A stretch of 64,000 nt of DNA from Ignavibacteria bacterium (GTDB lineage: Bacteria; Bacteroidota; Ignavibacteria; Kapaibacteriales; Kapaibacteriaceae): the NCBI GenBank assembly GCA_015709655.1, contig CP054181.1, forward strand, positions 1,484,207 through 1,548,206, in the 5' to 3' direction. Made by a program: the position numbers and the translations under genes. Of the stretch, positions 25,928 to 34,419 are shown piece by piece (positions within the stretch are counted from its first letter, which is position 1; every line of letters begins with the position of its first letter). The notes under the pieces were generated by a model. It saw only the letters and a list, made by a program, of their open reading frames with translations. It did no database searches and was not told where the DNA came from.

Positions 25928-26293
25928 TCAGGAGTTGTATAGTTGGGAGGCGTCAATAAACACGAAGTACTCCTTGATTTTGCCGTTATCCATGTGTAGG
26001 ACGCTGCATACGGGAACCCGGAGTGTAGTGTCGTTGTGGCGGGTATAGGTAACGTATCCATGGGCGGCTATTACGTTGCCGGTATCGGCCGTTACAAGAA
26101 TATCGTGCTTCAGACTTTTTATGGAAGCAAAAAAACCGGCAACGGCATCGCGTACGGCCTGGATGCCGGAAACAGGATCTGCATTGCCAAATCGAAACGT
26201 TCCGTCGGACGTGAAATATGATGCAAAAGCATCAGCATCGCTTGCATCAACGGCCGCGAACAACTCCTTAAGATCGGGATTCTTCATAGACAA
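25928..26293 (-). CDS. SnoaL/NTF2-like domain protein
   Basis: A 121-residue protein of the cone-shaped NTF2-like fold: LKELFAAVDASDADAFASYFTSDGTFRFGN, VRDAVAGFFASIKSLKHDI, and RVPVCSVLHMDNGKIKEYFVFID are typical SnoaL-like elements. Members range from polyketide cyclases to small binding proteins, so no reaction can be named. It diverges from the broken mgtE; 192 bases lie between them with nothing more than the mgtE promoter box. Start at 26293 or two codons later. Confidence 0.85.
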   Translation of the reverse strand: MSMKNPDLKELFAAVDASDADAFASYFTSDGTFRFGNADPVSGIQAVRDAVAGFFASIKSLKHDILVTADTGNVIAAHGYVTYTRHNDTTLRVPVCSVLHMDNGKIKEYFVFIDASQLYNS

Positions 26294-26485
26294 CTCAAAC
26301 TATTCATGGTGCAGTACATACAATCGTACACCAAAATACAGAATAACAGCGGCTGAACGGTATCCGGTTCATCAATTACACTCTGCCTGGAGTAAGTCAG
26401 AACCGGAATAATACCTCACTGTAGGGCAGCAACACCGGAGAATTTTATATGGGATCTAGGTAAAAAGCTGCCGTAGGTTTGTTCT

Positions 26486-27169
26486 ATGAGAAAAGCGCTG
26501 ATTTCTCCGGAAATTGAAGAATTAATTGTCGCCCGTGAATTCGCTACTGTAAGGGAAGTTGTCGTTGACTGGGATGCGCCTTCGATAGCTGAGATTGTAG
26601 AAGATCTTAGTCCTGACTCGTGTGCCATACTGCTTGGAGTTCTACCAAAAAAACTTGCTTCGGAAACATTTGCCTACTGCGATTCGATTCGACAACACGA
26701 ACTGTTGCGCAGTCTGGCTACTGAACAGGTGGCAGCAATGCTCAACGAGATGGCCGCCGATGACCGCAGGGAACTGTTTCAAGGGTTACCGGCAAATGTT
26801 GTTGCGGAACTAGTGAATCAACTTAGTGTAGAAGAGCGAGCCGTTGCGATACGCCTGCTAAACTACCCTGAAGACTCTGTGGGTCGGCTAATGACACCGG
26901 ACTATGTTCAGGTAAAAAAACATTGGGCGGTCCAGGAAGCTCTGGAGCATATTCGCCAGTTTGCGAAGGACTCAGAAAAACTCACTTCGCTGATAGGCGC
27001 TGTATTGTGGGCTACGTTAACAGGCTCGATGCTTCCAATTTTGTTGAAACGGCTTGGATGAGATTCGGCTACGTCTTCAGCACCGTTCGTGGCAACCTTG
27101 GTTGACGTTACCGGGATTATCATCTACTTTTCGGTAGCCTCGCTGTTTCTTCATGGTATGCTCCTTTAA
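26486..27169 (+). pseudogene. mgtE: Magnesium transporter MgtE, internally deleted and frameshifted
   Basis: The first ~160 codons encode the MgtE N-terminal superhelical domain (MAADDRRELFQGLPANVVAELV, LNYPEDSVGRLMTPDY) and only the start of the CBS region (VQEALEHIRQFAKDSEKL). The frame then jumps to the last membrane helices (VLWATLTGSMLPILLKRLG), skipping most of the CBS pair and the first membrane helices. A frameshift at about 27058 moves the final [20 protein letters not shown] helix into another frame that runs to the TAA at 27167–27169. A TAGGTTTG box (26474–26481) four bases from the ATG may be its promoter. It adjoins the left end of the integrated element. Confidence 0.85.
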
Positions 27170-27285
27170 ACCAGATCGCCAGTAGAGGAGCTTAATCTGT
27201 TACTAGACCGCAGCAGTGCTGGTAAGAAGTACAGTTGAAATTGGCTAGAATGTATGCCCGCAAAGGAGCAAACGGATGAAAATAA

Positions 27286-27315
27286 CAATGCCTCGCCTGG
27301 ACAGACGGGGCATTG
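27286..27315 (-). terminator. Displaced original terminator of tRNA-Glu
   Basis: CAATGCCTCG and CGGGGCATTG pair as a ten-base stem with one mismatch, and on the minus strand a T-rich TTATTTT follows. It lies just outside the left core repeat. Before integration this would have been directly downstream of the tRNA-Glu 3' end. Confidence 0.6.
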
Positions 27316-27320
27316 TGTAC

Positions 27321-27334
27321 GTACACCGTACGGG
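27321..27334. other. Left attachment core (attL) of the integrative element
   Basis: GTACACCGTACGGG is identical to 55151–55164, the 3' end of tRNA-Glu (acceptor and T-arm). Identity stops on both sides after 14 bases. The chromosome to the left holds a tRNA-type terminator, as expected for the displaced end of the target. Confidence 0.75.
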
Positions 27335-27388
27335 TGTCGCATCTTCGCCTCGGAACCCGCATGAACACTGGGTTTCCGCTTTCGGTAT

Positions 27389-27410
27389 GCCAAAGAGGGT
27401 GCCAAACAGG
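27389..27410 (+). repeat. Left arm-type repeat pair
   Basis: GCCAAAGAGGG followed by TGCCAAACAGG gives two GCCAAA units 12 bases apart. The same arrangement with 18 of 22 identical positions occurs at 55001–55022, next to the integrase gene. Likely recombinase arm sites. Confidence 0.55.
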
Positions 27411-27453
27411 GGATTCCGGGTCCTGAACGACCTCCAAAGAGGATGGTCGGGCA

Positions 27454-27663
27454 TCAATTTCCACAAGCAATCTACGAAGTACATGTACGCGATCGGAGCG
27501 CAGTAGGAGAGGGAAGGTACAAGTCAATTTCCACAGGTAACGGTAGAGCTAGGACCCCCGTGTGTCCACGACTCCGTTGTGCAAACATCCACAGGTAAGC
27601 GGTTAGGACATGTAGCCGTCGTAGGTTCTGGCCGGTAAGAACTTCCACAATCCAATACTCCAC
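27454..27663 (+). repeat. Cluster of DnaA-box-like / iteron-like TCCACA repeats
   Basis: Five TCCACA-containing units occur: TCAATTTCCACA (27454), an exact copy followed by GGTAA (27524), ATCCACAGGTAAGCGG (27587), ACTTCCACAATCC (27641) and ACTCCACAAGGAG (27656). The sequence TTTCCACA/ATCCACA is close to the DnaA box TTATCCACA. Spacing is about 70, 60, 55 and 15 bases. They precede the replication-type genes and may be an origin or integrase arm sites. Confidence 0.5.
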
Positions 27664-27688
27664 AAGGAGTATGATACTCGGGGTAGGG

Positions 27689-27703
27689 GCGGGTAAAAAC
27701 AGC
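27689..27703 (+). repeat. 15-bp end repeat, left copy
   Basis: GCGGGTAAAAACAGC is exactly repeated at 55105–55119 in the same orientation, 27.4 kb away and just inside the right core. Confidence 0.65.
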
Positions 27704-27768
27704 GACTCGAAAATCTGGAGGAGACCTGTCTTAATACCGACAGTAACCACCAATGTTCGAGCATCGCT

Positions 27769-28113
27769 ATGTCAGATAAGAAGTCGCAGGTTGTCCAGAT
27801 CGAGGGAGTCTCCATCCATGAACTCCTCGACATGCTCAACGCGAGAGAACTTCAGAACCGCCGAGAGTACCGGGAATATGAAGAATCCCGAGCCATCAGG
27901 TACAATCAAACCGAAAGGGACTCATCCTCCGCGAGTCTTGAGAGGCTGATTACCGATCAGCAACTTGCAGAGATGACTGGGCTCACCCGGCAGACATTGA
28001 GGAAACACCGGCAGGAAGGGAAACTCCGCAACGTCAGGAATATCGAACCCAAGATTCGATACACACAGGAAGCCGTGGACGAATACCTGAGGGGACGGGA
28101 TGAGGACCAATAG
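27769..28113 (+). CDS. HTH (MerR/excisionase-type) DNA-binding protein
   Basis: A 114-residue protein with a charged N-terminal half (possible coiled coil, LNARELQNRREYREYEESR) and a C-terminal winged-helix module: ITDQQLAEMTGLTRQTLRKHRQEGKLRN...KIRYTQEAVDEYLRG, the pattern of excisionases and helix-turn-helix_17 proteins. Its last 14 bases overlap the next gene. At the att-proximal end beside repeats it may serve as excisionase or copy-number control; this is by position. Confidence 0.75.
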   Translation: MSDKKSQVVQIEGVSIHELLDMLNARELQNRREYREYEESRAIRYNQTERDSSSASLERLITDQQLAEMTGLTRQTLRKHRQEGKLRNVRNIEPKIRYTQEAVDEYLRGRDEDQ

Positions 28114-29284
28114 CGTTCGGAGGTCCTCATCCATAAGACTCGACTCATTACTAGTGGGTCAGACTTTTTCTAAAAGTTCTTCTCTTACAGGTGAGGACCC
28201 TCACAGAATCAGGACAGGAATTCTCGAAGGGGTAGGAATTCATGGTTTGAAGGCACACTCCTTCGTCTGTCCATCCGCTCCGAGGCTGGAGTCCATCCTT
28301 CAGAGCATGGAGAGATGCGGGAATGCCTACAATACTCCTGCCCCTTGCTCTGTAGAAGCAGACTGCGCACCTGTGTTTAAGGGAAGGCTGGACAACCTCC
28401 TGTTCACTCGTTACCACAGTGGCAGGACCTCCGTTTCTGGTTGTCTGGACGCGGTTATCCTCGATGCGAATCTCCGGTTGAGGAAGCCTGAGGACATCGA
28501 TTGTGCTCTTGATGCTTTTGCCAAGAGATGGGGCTTCGACGTTCGCCATTGGCAAGTCTCGGGCGTGGAGGTAGCTCTCCAGTGGTGGTCTTCCATGATC
28601 GGAAGGCAGATGGCCGAGTACTGGGGTTCCTACCGAGGACAGTCCGATCCTGTCCCTTACAACTGGAGGTCAAGGCAACCCGATCTTGACGGTACCTACT
28701 ACTACAAGGTCCCCCATGCTGATGGGAGAGTGGTAGACCCTGCCGATCCTCTGAAGCGTTACGACGTAACGAAGAAGTACTTGGAAAAGCACGGTATCCA
28801 CATCCTTGGTCCGGAACCCGACCTCAGGCTCTTCCGTTTCGAAAGGACTCTCAAGTCTGACCTGTGGATTCCTGACTCTTTCGGTAGAGCACCGAAGGAC
28901 GGGAGCGAGAAAGTCCGCCTGACGGTTGGGGACCTGACCAAGCCCGAGGTGTATTCCTACCTGATCTCCCGGTTGGTTTCCACCTTCTTCGGTATCGACA
29001 AGAACAAGGTATCTCCGAAGCCTGTGGAAGAAGTGAAGGGCAACCGCACCAAGGTTCTTGCGGAGCGTCCCTTGGCCCTGGCCATTCTGGGGAATTTCGG
29101 AGAGGCAGGGAAACGTCCAGAGAGGAGAGCGAAGGACCGAACGTATAGGCAGCTACTTCAAAGACGCCATGGAGACATCCTCGATCCTCAGTCATGCTGG
29201 GGGCATCTCCACCGTCTTCTTATGGACCACACCGTGCAGGACGTTCCTCACGTCTGGGAGGAATTCTTCAGACGTTGGTCTTGA
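28100..29284 (+). CDS. Putative replication initiator-like protein of the element
   Basis: A 394-residue protein, probably starting downstream of 28100 or overlapping the HTH gene by 14 bases. It has stretches reminiscent of rolling-circle G2P/Rep proteins: a strand SGCLDAVILDANLRL, a motif TYYYKVPHADGR with LKRYDVTKKYLEKHG followed by LRLFRFERTLKSDLW, similar in shape to the YDK...RFE element of phage replication initiators. I cannot point to a clear HUH histidine pair, so this is a weak assignment based on these motifs and on the neighbouring repeats. There is no relaxase-type partner. Confidence 0.4.
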   Translation: MRTNSVRRSSSIRLDSLLVGQTFSKSSSLTGEDPHRIRTGILEGVGIHGLKAHSFVCPSAPRLESILQSMERCGNAYNTPAPCSVEADCAPVFKGRLDNLLFTRYHSGRTSVSGCLDAVILDANLRLRKPEDIDCALDAFAKRWGFDVRHWQVSGVEVALQWWSSMIGRQMAEYWGSYRGQSDPVPYNWRSRQPDLDGTYYYKVPHADGRVVDPADPLKRYDVTKKYLEKHGIHILGPEPDLRLFRFERTLKSDLWIPDSFGRAPKDGSEKVRLTVGDLTKPEVYSYLISRLVSTFFGIDKNKVSPKPVEEVKGNRTKVLAERPLALAILGNFGEAGKRPERRAKDRTYRQLLQRRHGDILDPQSCWGHLHRLLMDHTVQDVPHVWEEFFRRWS

Positions 29285-29408
29285 TCTTCGTGAAGTTTTT
29301 GCTTGTGGAAAAACGTGTACCTATAACTGTAATGAGTACGTGAGTCAGAGGATACACGAAAGCGTTGGGTCGGACGTAGGCTTCCAAAGCAGGAATGAGC
29401 AGTGCAGG

Positions 29409-30044
29409 TTAGGACTGTTTCCCATGATCTGTGAGGAGCCTTCGAAGCTCGTTTGAGAGCGGCATTTCAGGTCGTCGGTCGAGATGGGAGTGATACCGTG
29501 AGGAGTCAGGTCCCCAATCGAAGTATAGTCCTGCATCGGGGCTATCCATCTCACGCCCTATTTCTTGGGAAAGCTCCAGCGATTGGGTGAACAGAAGTAT
29601 TGGCTTCCGACTTCCAACGAGATGAGCAAATACTTCAAGCCGATAGGTTCCCGCCGTGAACCGGAAGCCATGGTCATCCCGGGGAGCAAGGAAGTGGTGG
29701 TTTACCCCCAAGCCTGTCTCTCCCACAAATAGACCGCTCCCGCGTACCAGTTTGTCATCCCCGTACACCCACACGTTGAAGGTCTGCCGACTCTCATTCC
29801 GGGAAAGGGTGATGTACATGTTCTGGATGACTCATCCCTTCTTAGAGGTCGAATACAGCAAGGTTCGGAGAAACACCTTTGGAGATGCTTCTGATGAAGC
29901 GGAGCCTCGGCCGTCGGGACCGAAGAAAATGACCGTTGGCTGTGTCATCTTCACCGTTCCTCTGCGGAAAAGAGTCAGCCAAGCTGTCGTTCCTGAGATG
30001 AACAGGGAGAGCAGCGAAATCGTAAGTATGATTGGGTCAGGCAT
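29409..30044 (-). pseudogene. Membrane-anchored defence-island protein split by an in-frame TGA
   Basis: Codons 1–70 (30044–29835) encode a membrane segment (IILTISLLSLFISGTTAWLTLF) then RRGTVKMTQPTVIFFGPDG and PKVFLRTLLYSTSKKG. TGA at 29834–29832 interrupts; the same frame continues VIQNMYITLSRNESRQTFNVW...YFDWGPDSSRYH to 29409. The two parts join without frameshift, as in the intact ~200-residue family I recall from defence neighbourhoods (KxGxVIxNMxxxLxRxESxQTFNxWVYGD). A single base change (CGA to TGA would be enough) explains it. Function of the family unknown. The downstream half could restart at the ATG at 29819. Confidence 0.75.
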
Positions 30045-30061
30045 ACCGTCTTGCAGTTTAA

Positions 30062-30850
30062 TTAGAAGGGTACGTCGTCTAACGAGGATTGTTTATTTCG
30101 CGTCAGACGGCGTCGTTCAACACTGCGGATGAACTTGAAAGTCGCGAGTACGGTAGAGAGGATGTACCAACCCTCATCGACATTAACAACCGGGTTCCCG
30201 TGTGCCATGCTGTGGTCATTCCTAACGCTGGAAAAGGCATCCATCGTTGACAATGTATTCCTCAATATTCGTTCTCCCATTACCGTTTCGATGGTTCCGT
30301 CAGCCCTGAGGTCTCGGACATAGGCAGAGCACAGGTACTGGAGGGTGGCATCCCTGTCGTAGGGTAGGTTGTGGGCGTCGGAGAGGTTTCTGAAGTACAA
30401 TACAGTGAAGGTGTGCATTCGGTCTACGGCTTCATCTGCCCTTGACTGTTGTAAGAGGTGGCGAATCGCCTGAGCATGTCTCTCCAAGAGATCATCTGTA
30501 AAGTCTACCTCCAGTGCATCAAGATCGGGGATGTGAGGTTGCGACTCCAGACGAACTATGATTTCAATAGCACGATCGCGTCTCTCTTGGCTGAGACCAT
30601 CCACCATGTCAAGTAAACCCCTAAGTGCTCTACCAACTAGGTGGTCGGGTGCAACATTCCAGAAGCCCCGTAATCGATTGGCCTTTGACCCGGAAGCATA
30701 GTTGTACTCTGGAGCGTAAATGTTTACACCTACCCCAAGTCGGAAGAATTCCTCAAAGTTGTTGTTACTGAAATTGAGAACGTATCCACCGCCCATTTGA
30801 AGCAACCTTTCAAAGAACTGTCGTTCCGGAAATGTCAGAGGCATGTGCAT
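30062..30850 (-). CDS. AbiJ-like abortive infection protein
   Basis: The 262-residue protein matches the AbiJ pattern: N-terminal LTFPERQFFERLLQMGGGYVLNFSNNNFEEFFRLGVGVNIY...GSKANRLRGFW and a C-terminal Abi_C-like domain with SVRNDHSMAHGN (Arg...His-Gly, HEPN-like). AbiJ proteins stop phage infection by killing or arresting the host; the trigger for this one is unknown. It follows the 280-residue membrane protein by 42 bases and precedes the split gene by 17, all on the same strand. Confidence 0.8.
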   Translation of the reverse strand: MHMPLTFPERQFFERLLQMGGGYVLNFSNNNFEEFFRLGVGVNIYAPEYNYASGSKANRLRGFWNVAPDHLVGRALRGLLDMVDGLSQERRDRAIEIIVRLESQPHIPDLDALEVDFTDDLLERHAQAIRHLLQQSRADEAVDRMHTFTVLYFRNLSDAHNLPYDRDATLQYLCSAYVRDLRADGTIETVMGERILRNTLSTMDAFSSVRNDHSMAHGNPVVNVDEGWYILSTVLATFKFIRSVERRRLTRNKQSSLDDVPF

Positions 30851-30892
30851 TTCGTACGTTACGTACGCGCGTTAGAGGATTACAAATACAAG

Positions 30893-31735
30893 CTATGATA
30901 AGGATCGGGGCTCTTTCGACATCCTTTCTGTGGACTTGGCTATCGATTCCAAGGACTTAGATATTGCTGTGAGGCGATCAAGTTCAAAATTCTGTTCAAC
31001 GAATGAGTTGTTGAACATTCGCAGGTCAATGCTATGAACTTCAGAGTACTGCTGACCTGCATATGCGTATGTAGCAGTAAGCGTAAATACAAGGGGTATC
31101 AGAGGGTCGTCAGGCGAAGAGCCTTTGAGTTTGTCCCCGGTGGCTAGTGGAAACAGGAGCTTCATACCATTGGAGAAAGCTGGGATAGTATTGTGAAACG
31201 AGAATGCCCGATGAATGCCCGGGATTCTCTCTGATTCTGTGACACCCATGATATGGAACTCTTTGTCCAAGGTCATAGTGAGGTTTAGAGCGGGTGACTT
31301 TCCGGTATTCTGGATTTCGAGTATAAGTAGAGTATCCTGTTGAACTCGGATTCGAACACTGATGTACGGTCGAGAGATCGCAGCGGTCTGTGCAGTTAAC
31401 GCATCTGCTTGCCTGTGTAAAGCGGATACCTGTTCGGAAAGAGCCTGTTCGGACTTCTCTTGAGCCTTTGCCTGTCGTTGAAGCTCCTTGCGAGTATCTG
31501 CCAGTTCCTGTCGCTGCAAAGCAAGCTCCCTGCTCTGGAGGGAAACCGTAGCAACGACACCCCAGAAAGCCAAGGCCGCTACAAGTGTTCCTGCGGCTTC
31601 AAAGACTGTATCGGGTGGGTACCATACCCAGCCCCGAAGGTACTGGTCAATGAGGACGACTACCAGAGCAAGGAAGAGGATAGTAAGACACCCGCGAACA
31701 AGCAAGGGAGGGAGTTGGGAATCCTCTTTCAACAT
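30893..31735 (-). CDS. Membrane-anchored coiled-coil protein of unknown function
   Basis: 280 residues. Two membrane segments (about residues 10–32 and 40–65) are followed by a heptad-rich coiled coil (LALQRQELADTRKELQRQAKAQEKSEQALSEQVSALHRQADAL, split here as seen at residues ~67–112) and a strand-rich cytoplasmic domain with LLILEIQNTGKSPALNLT. No named family recognised. It overlaps the nuclease gene's stop by seven bases, so they are likely co-translated and may act together. Confidence 0.7.
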   Translation of the reverse strand: MLKEDSQLPPLLVRGCLTILFLALVVVLIDQYLRGWVWYPPDTVFEAAGTLVAALAFWGVVATVSLQSRELALQRQELADTRKELQRQAKAQEKSEQALSEQVSALHRQADALTAQTAAISRPYISVRIRVQQDTLLILEIQNTGKSPALNLTMTLDKEFHIMGVTESERIPGIHRAFSFHNTIPAFSNGMKLLFPLATGDKLKGSSPDDPLIPLVFTLTATYAYAGQQYSEVHSIDLRMFNNSFVEQNFELDRLTAISKSLESIAKSTERMSKEPRSLS

Positions 31736-32295
31736 AGAATTCTCCCCACAAGCGTAGTAACCGCGTCTCGAATGAGCTTTTGTTCGGTTTCCCCCTCAGC
31801 CCATATACCAGCAGCGGAAGCAAGTTCTACGTTATCAAAGGAACAGGATTTTTTGGTGTCAGCGACAGAAGCCAACCACCCGCTTACCACGATGCGTGAG
31901 TTTGAACGCACTCTAGGAAGATGGTCAGTTCCATCCGCGTTCTTCAACGAATTCCGCACATGAGCTACGAGTTCACCGAGTTCCGCCTGAGCATTCTGAA
32001 AGCGATACTGTCCGGATGCGGAGGTCTTGACCTGTACGAGAGCAATGCTGGTAACCCTATAGCCATGGCAGGTGTGTGAACCGATGGCCCACACATCTCC
32101 TTGGGTCCTGCTGTAGTAACTCGCCGTCGAGTACCCTTCCTTGTTGAAGGTCTTGATAACGAACTGTTCGCCTCGTGTTCCCCGTTCGTAGGAAACGAGA
32201 TCACCAAGAGTCTGCTGTTTCCTCTGCTCGTAGCTACGCGCTAGAACCTTGACCACCTTGGACCAATCGTTATGCAGGTCGTAGGCCATAACCAC
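31729..32295 (-). CDS. PD-(D/E)XK-type nuclease
   Basis: 188 residues containing an archetypal nuclease core: GTRGEQFVIKTFNKEGY (conserved Glu), then TQGDVWAIG (Asp) and ALVQVKTS (QxK), the E...GD...QVK order found in restriction endonucleases and Holliday-junction-resolvase-like enzymes. No methyltransferase is nearby, so self-DNA discrimination would need another mechanism. It overlaps the membrane coiled-coil gene. The 265 bases upstream (32296–32560) show no gene. Confidence 0.7.
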   Translation of the reverse strand: MVMAYDLHNDWSKVVKVLARSYEQRKQQTLGDLVSYERGTRGEQFVIKTFNKEGYSTASYYSRTQGDVWAIGSHTCHGYRVTSIALVQVKTSASGQYRFQNAQAELGELVAHVRNSLKNADGTDHLPRVRSNSRIVVSGWLASVADTKKSCSFDNVELASAAGIWAEGETEQKLIRDAVTTLVGRILC

Positions 32296-32560
32296 CTCTC
32301 TCTGATAGAAAATTCACTACTGATCACACGAGAAGAAGGAAGTACTCGCGGACCGTTGAGAGTATTGTATACTACAAATATGTGCTTTTCCTTCCCCCAA
32401 ACTGCCCTGTAGGTGATTGGTGGACAACGACTAAGCCCGAAAAAATTCTTACGCGAAAAGTACGAGATTCTTGGCTACTTCGATCCCGGAATCGACGGGT
32501 TCCCTCCAGTGCACTCCAGCGCGTAGGGCCAACGTACGCTTGGTACCTTCCAAGAACTCT

Positions 32561-34345
32561 TCACGCATCGGAAGGCTCTTCTAGAATCGGGAGGCTCAGA
32601 ACTCCGAGACGAAGGCACATATGCCAGAAGGAGTAGAACAATGAGGTTCTCATTTCATCATCAGCAATCAGTCCGTGCATGAGGTTGTTTCTCAGTTTTG
32701 CTCCATGAGGGCTAAGGAAATAGTAGTTCAACTCGAACCACAGTCCATCGTTCAACATCTCCTTCATCATAGGGTCGGACAGCATTGTCTCCATGCTCAA
32801 CTGTATGTCTGTTCTGTCCTGTTGACGACGGATAGTATCGTCTCCTGAAGCTTGTAGCAACCATCGTAGCCAATGTTCAATTTGGGGCACGAGGATATGG
32901 GTGGCTTCACATATCTCTCCCTTGAATCCGAGATACATTCCCTTCGCCCAACTTTCAGTTCTTCCGTGCGGCACCAGCGCAGCCCGCGACATCAGACGAC
33001 GACAGAAGTCAAGGGAAATGTTGTGTTCCTTCTGCAAGACCTCCAGTCCCGGTACGATACATCCTGACGCGGAAATCCCCAGAGTAAGACCAAAATGCCG
33101 GACCGTTTCTGTTTCGATTGCGCGAACGTAGGATTCCGGGTCGTTAACGTTCAGACCATCACGTTTTGCAACCACTCTACCGTCCGCTGAATAGCTCATA
33201 CCACCCATGATGTGTCTCAAAGGATGTTTCTGAACCAGTTCCTCGGCGAATTCACGAGTTGCGTCGACATTCGTTCTGTAGCACATTCTCGCATACTCGA
33301 ACAATGCTGGGTCCAGCGATTGACCTTGAATTCGAGATTCCGTCGTACGAACCATCTCGGCAATATCCATGGGTTCAGAACTGATTGTACCCATTGATCT
33401 TATGACCTCAATCCCGATTGTACCAAGGTCTTTTCTGAGGTCAGCGATCCGGCCTTCGATGTTGTGCTCACGCCGATATGATCTGGGTAGTCCAGTGTAT
33501 TCCGCAAGAGCGGCACGAACAAGGTAGTCACTGACCATTGCCTTGTCACACTGCGTACTTTGTAGCTCTTCTTCTTGAAGAAAGGAGTCTGCAATTCTAT
33601 GGGTGAGTTGGTTCTCTTTCGCGTGCTGTTGCTGTCCACGGTACTGCTCTCTGATAGACTTCCAACACTCCCGTGCAAGAATGAAGTCCTTGCTGTCGAG
33701 GGCCCTATCTCCTAGAACAATCAGTAGGTCGAGTACCTCCTCCCTCTGCTCGACAACCTCCAAGTAACCAGAGAACAACTGGAATAAGTCTAGCTTATCC
33801 GTGACGTTGTCGGTAGAGTCTTCGAGGAATCTGGCCACCAGTTCATCAATCATCCTTCTCCACGCTGTTCGGTCAAAGGCCCGAGCAATCAACAAGGCTC
33901 TTCTCTTGAGTTCAACGGCCTCAAAGCTGTGTCGTATTTCTGTATCCGATATAAATACATACGACTCCATGGCCATCAATGCCAATTCTTTCCTACGTCG
34001 TTGTCGAACCCACAGTGTGTCAGCTACTCTCGCTTTCAGCCAATGATTATCTATCTCCGGTAATAGTACCTCCAACGCTTGAAGTTCTTCCTCAGAGAGG
34101 TCATCGGGAATCATGGTTCTACCGTTCGGACCTGACAGCATCGGTCCAAATGGGTCAGCTAGGGATTCCGTTTTGATGTACATGGTACAAAGGGCGGCCA
34201 AGAGCTTCAGAGAATGATGTTCGTCCTCTGCCCCTGCTTCTTTCCGCCGTTCCGCAAGACTGTCAAAGGCAGATGCAAAGTCGTGGTACGACTCGATCTC
34301 TATGCCATTGATAGCCTCGCGCCATGGGGCTACACGTAAGTCCAT
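32561..34345 (-). CDS. Large DUF4209-like protein with C-terminal HEPN-type motif
   Basis: A 594-residue, mainly helical protein. The C-terminal ~110 residues contain VPQIEHWLRWLLQASGDD and LRNNLMHGL with Arg552-x4-His557, the catalytic RNase motif of HEPN domains; DUF4209-type proteins end this way. The N-terminal part (residues 1–400) is made of helical repeats resembling scaffold or sensor regions. Such proteins recur in defence islands. RNase activity is inferred from the motif. Confidence 0.65.
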   Translation of the reverse strand: MDLRVAPWREAINGIEIESYHDFASAFDSLAERRKEAGAEDEHHSLKLLAALCTMYIKTESLADPFGPMLSGPNGRTMIPDDLSEEELQALEVLLPEIDNHWLKARVADTLWVRQRRRKELALMAMESYVFISDTEIRHSFEAVELKRRALLIARAFDRTAWRRMIDELVARFLEDSTDNVTDKLDLFQLFSGYLEVVEQREEVLDLLIVLGDRALDSKDFILARECWKSIREQYRGQQQHAKENQLTHRIADSFLQEEELQSTQCDKAMVSDYLVRAALAEYTGLPRSYRREHNIEGRIADLRKDLGTIGIEVIRSMGTISSEPMDIAEMVRTTESRIQGQSLDPALFEYARMCYRTNVDATREFAEELVQKHPLRHIMGGMSYSADGRVVAKRDGLNVNDPESYVRAIETETVRHFGLTLGISASGCIVPGLEVLQKEHNISLDFCRRLMSRAALVPHGRTESWAKGMYLGFKGEICEATHILVPQIEHWLRWLLQASGDDTIRRQQDRTDIQLSMETMLSDPMMKEMLNDGLWFELNYYFLSPHGAKLRNNLMHGLIADDEMRTSLFYSFWHMCLRLGVLSLPILEEPSDA

Positions 34346-34419
34346 ACGACCGTTTTCTCAAACGGGATATTTGTTTGGAGATTGCCAGCAAGAAGTGAAC
34401 CTAACGACAATGGTCAGGA

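Noticed and set aside
27472-27839. Minus-strand frames at the left end of the element
   Set aside because: No start signals or family similarity; the region holds repeats and looks like control DNA.
29832-29834. TGA as selenocysteine or a reassigned codon
   Set aside because: Other genes of the window end in TGA normally and no SECIS-like hairpin was evident after it; a point mutation is simpler.
32382-32636. Plus-strand 84-codon frame upstream of the HEPN gene
   Set aside because: It overlaps the end of the minus-strand gene, has no ribosome site and no recognisable family.
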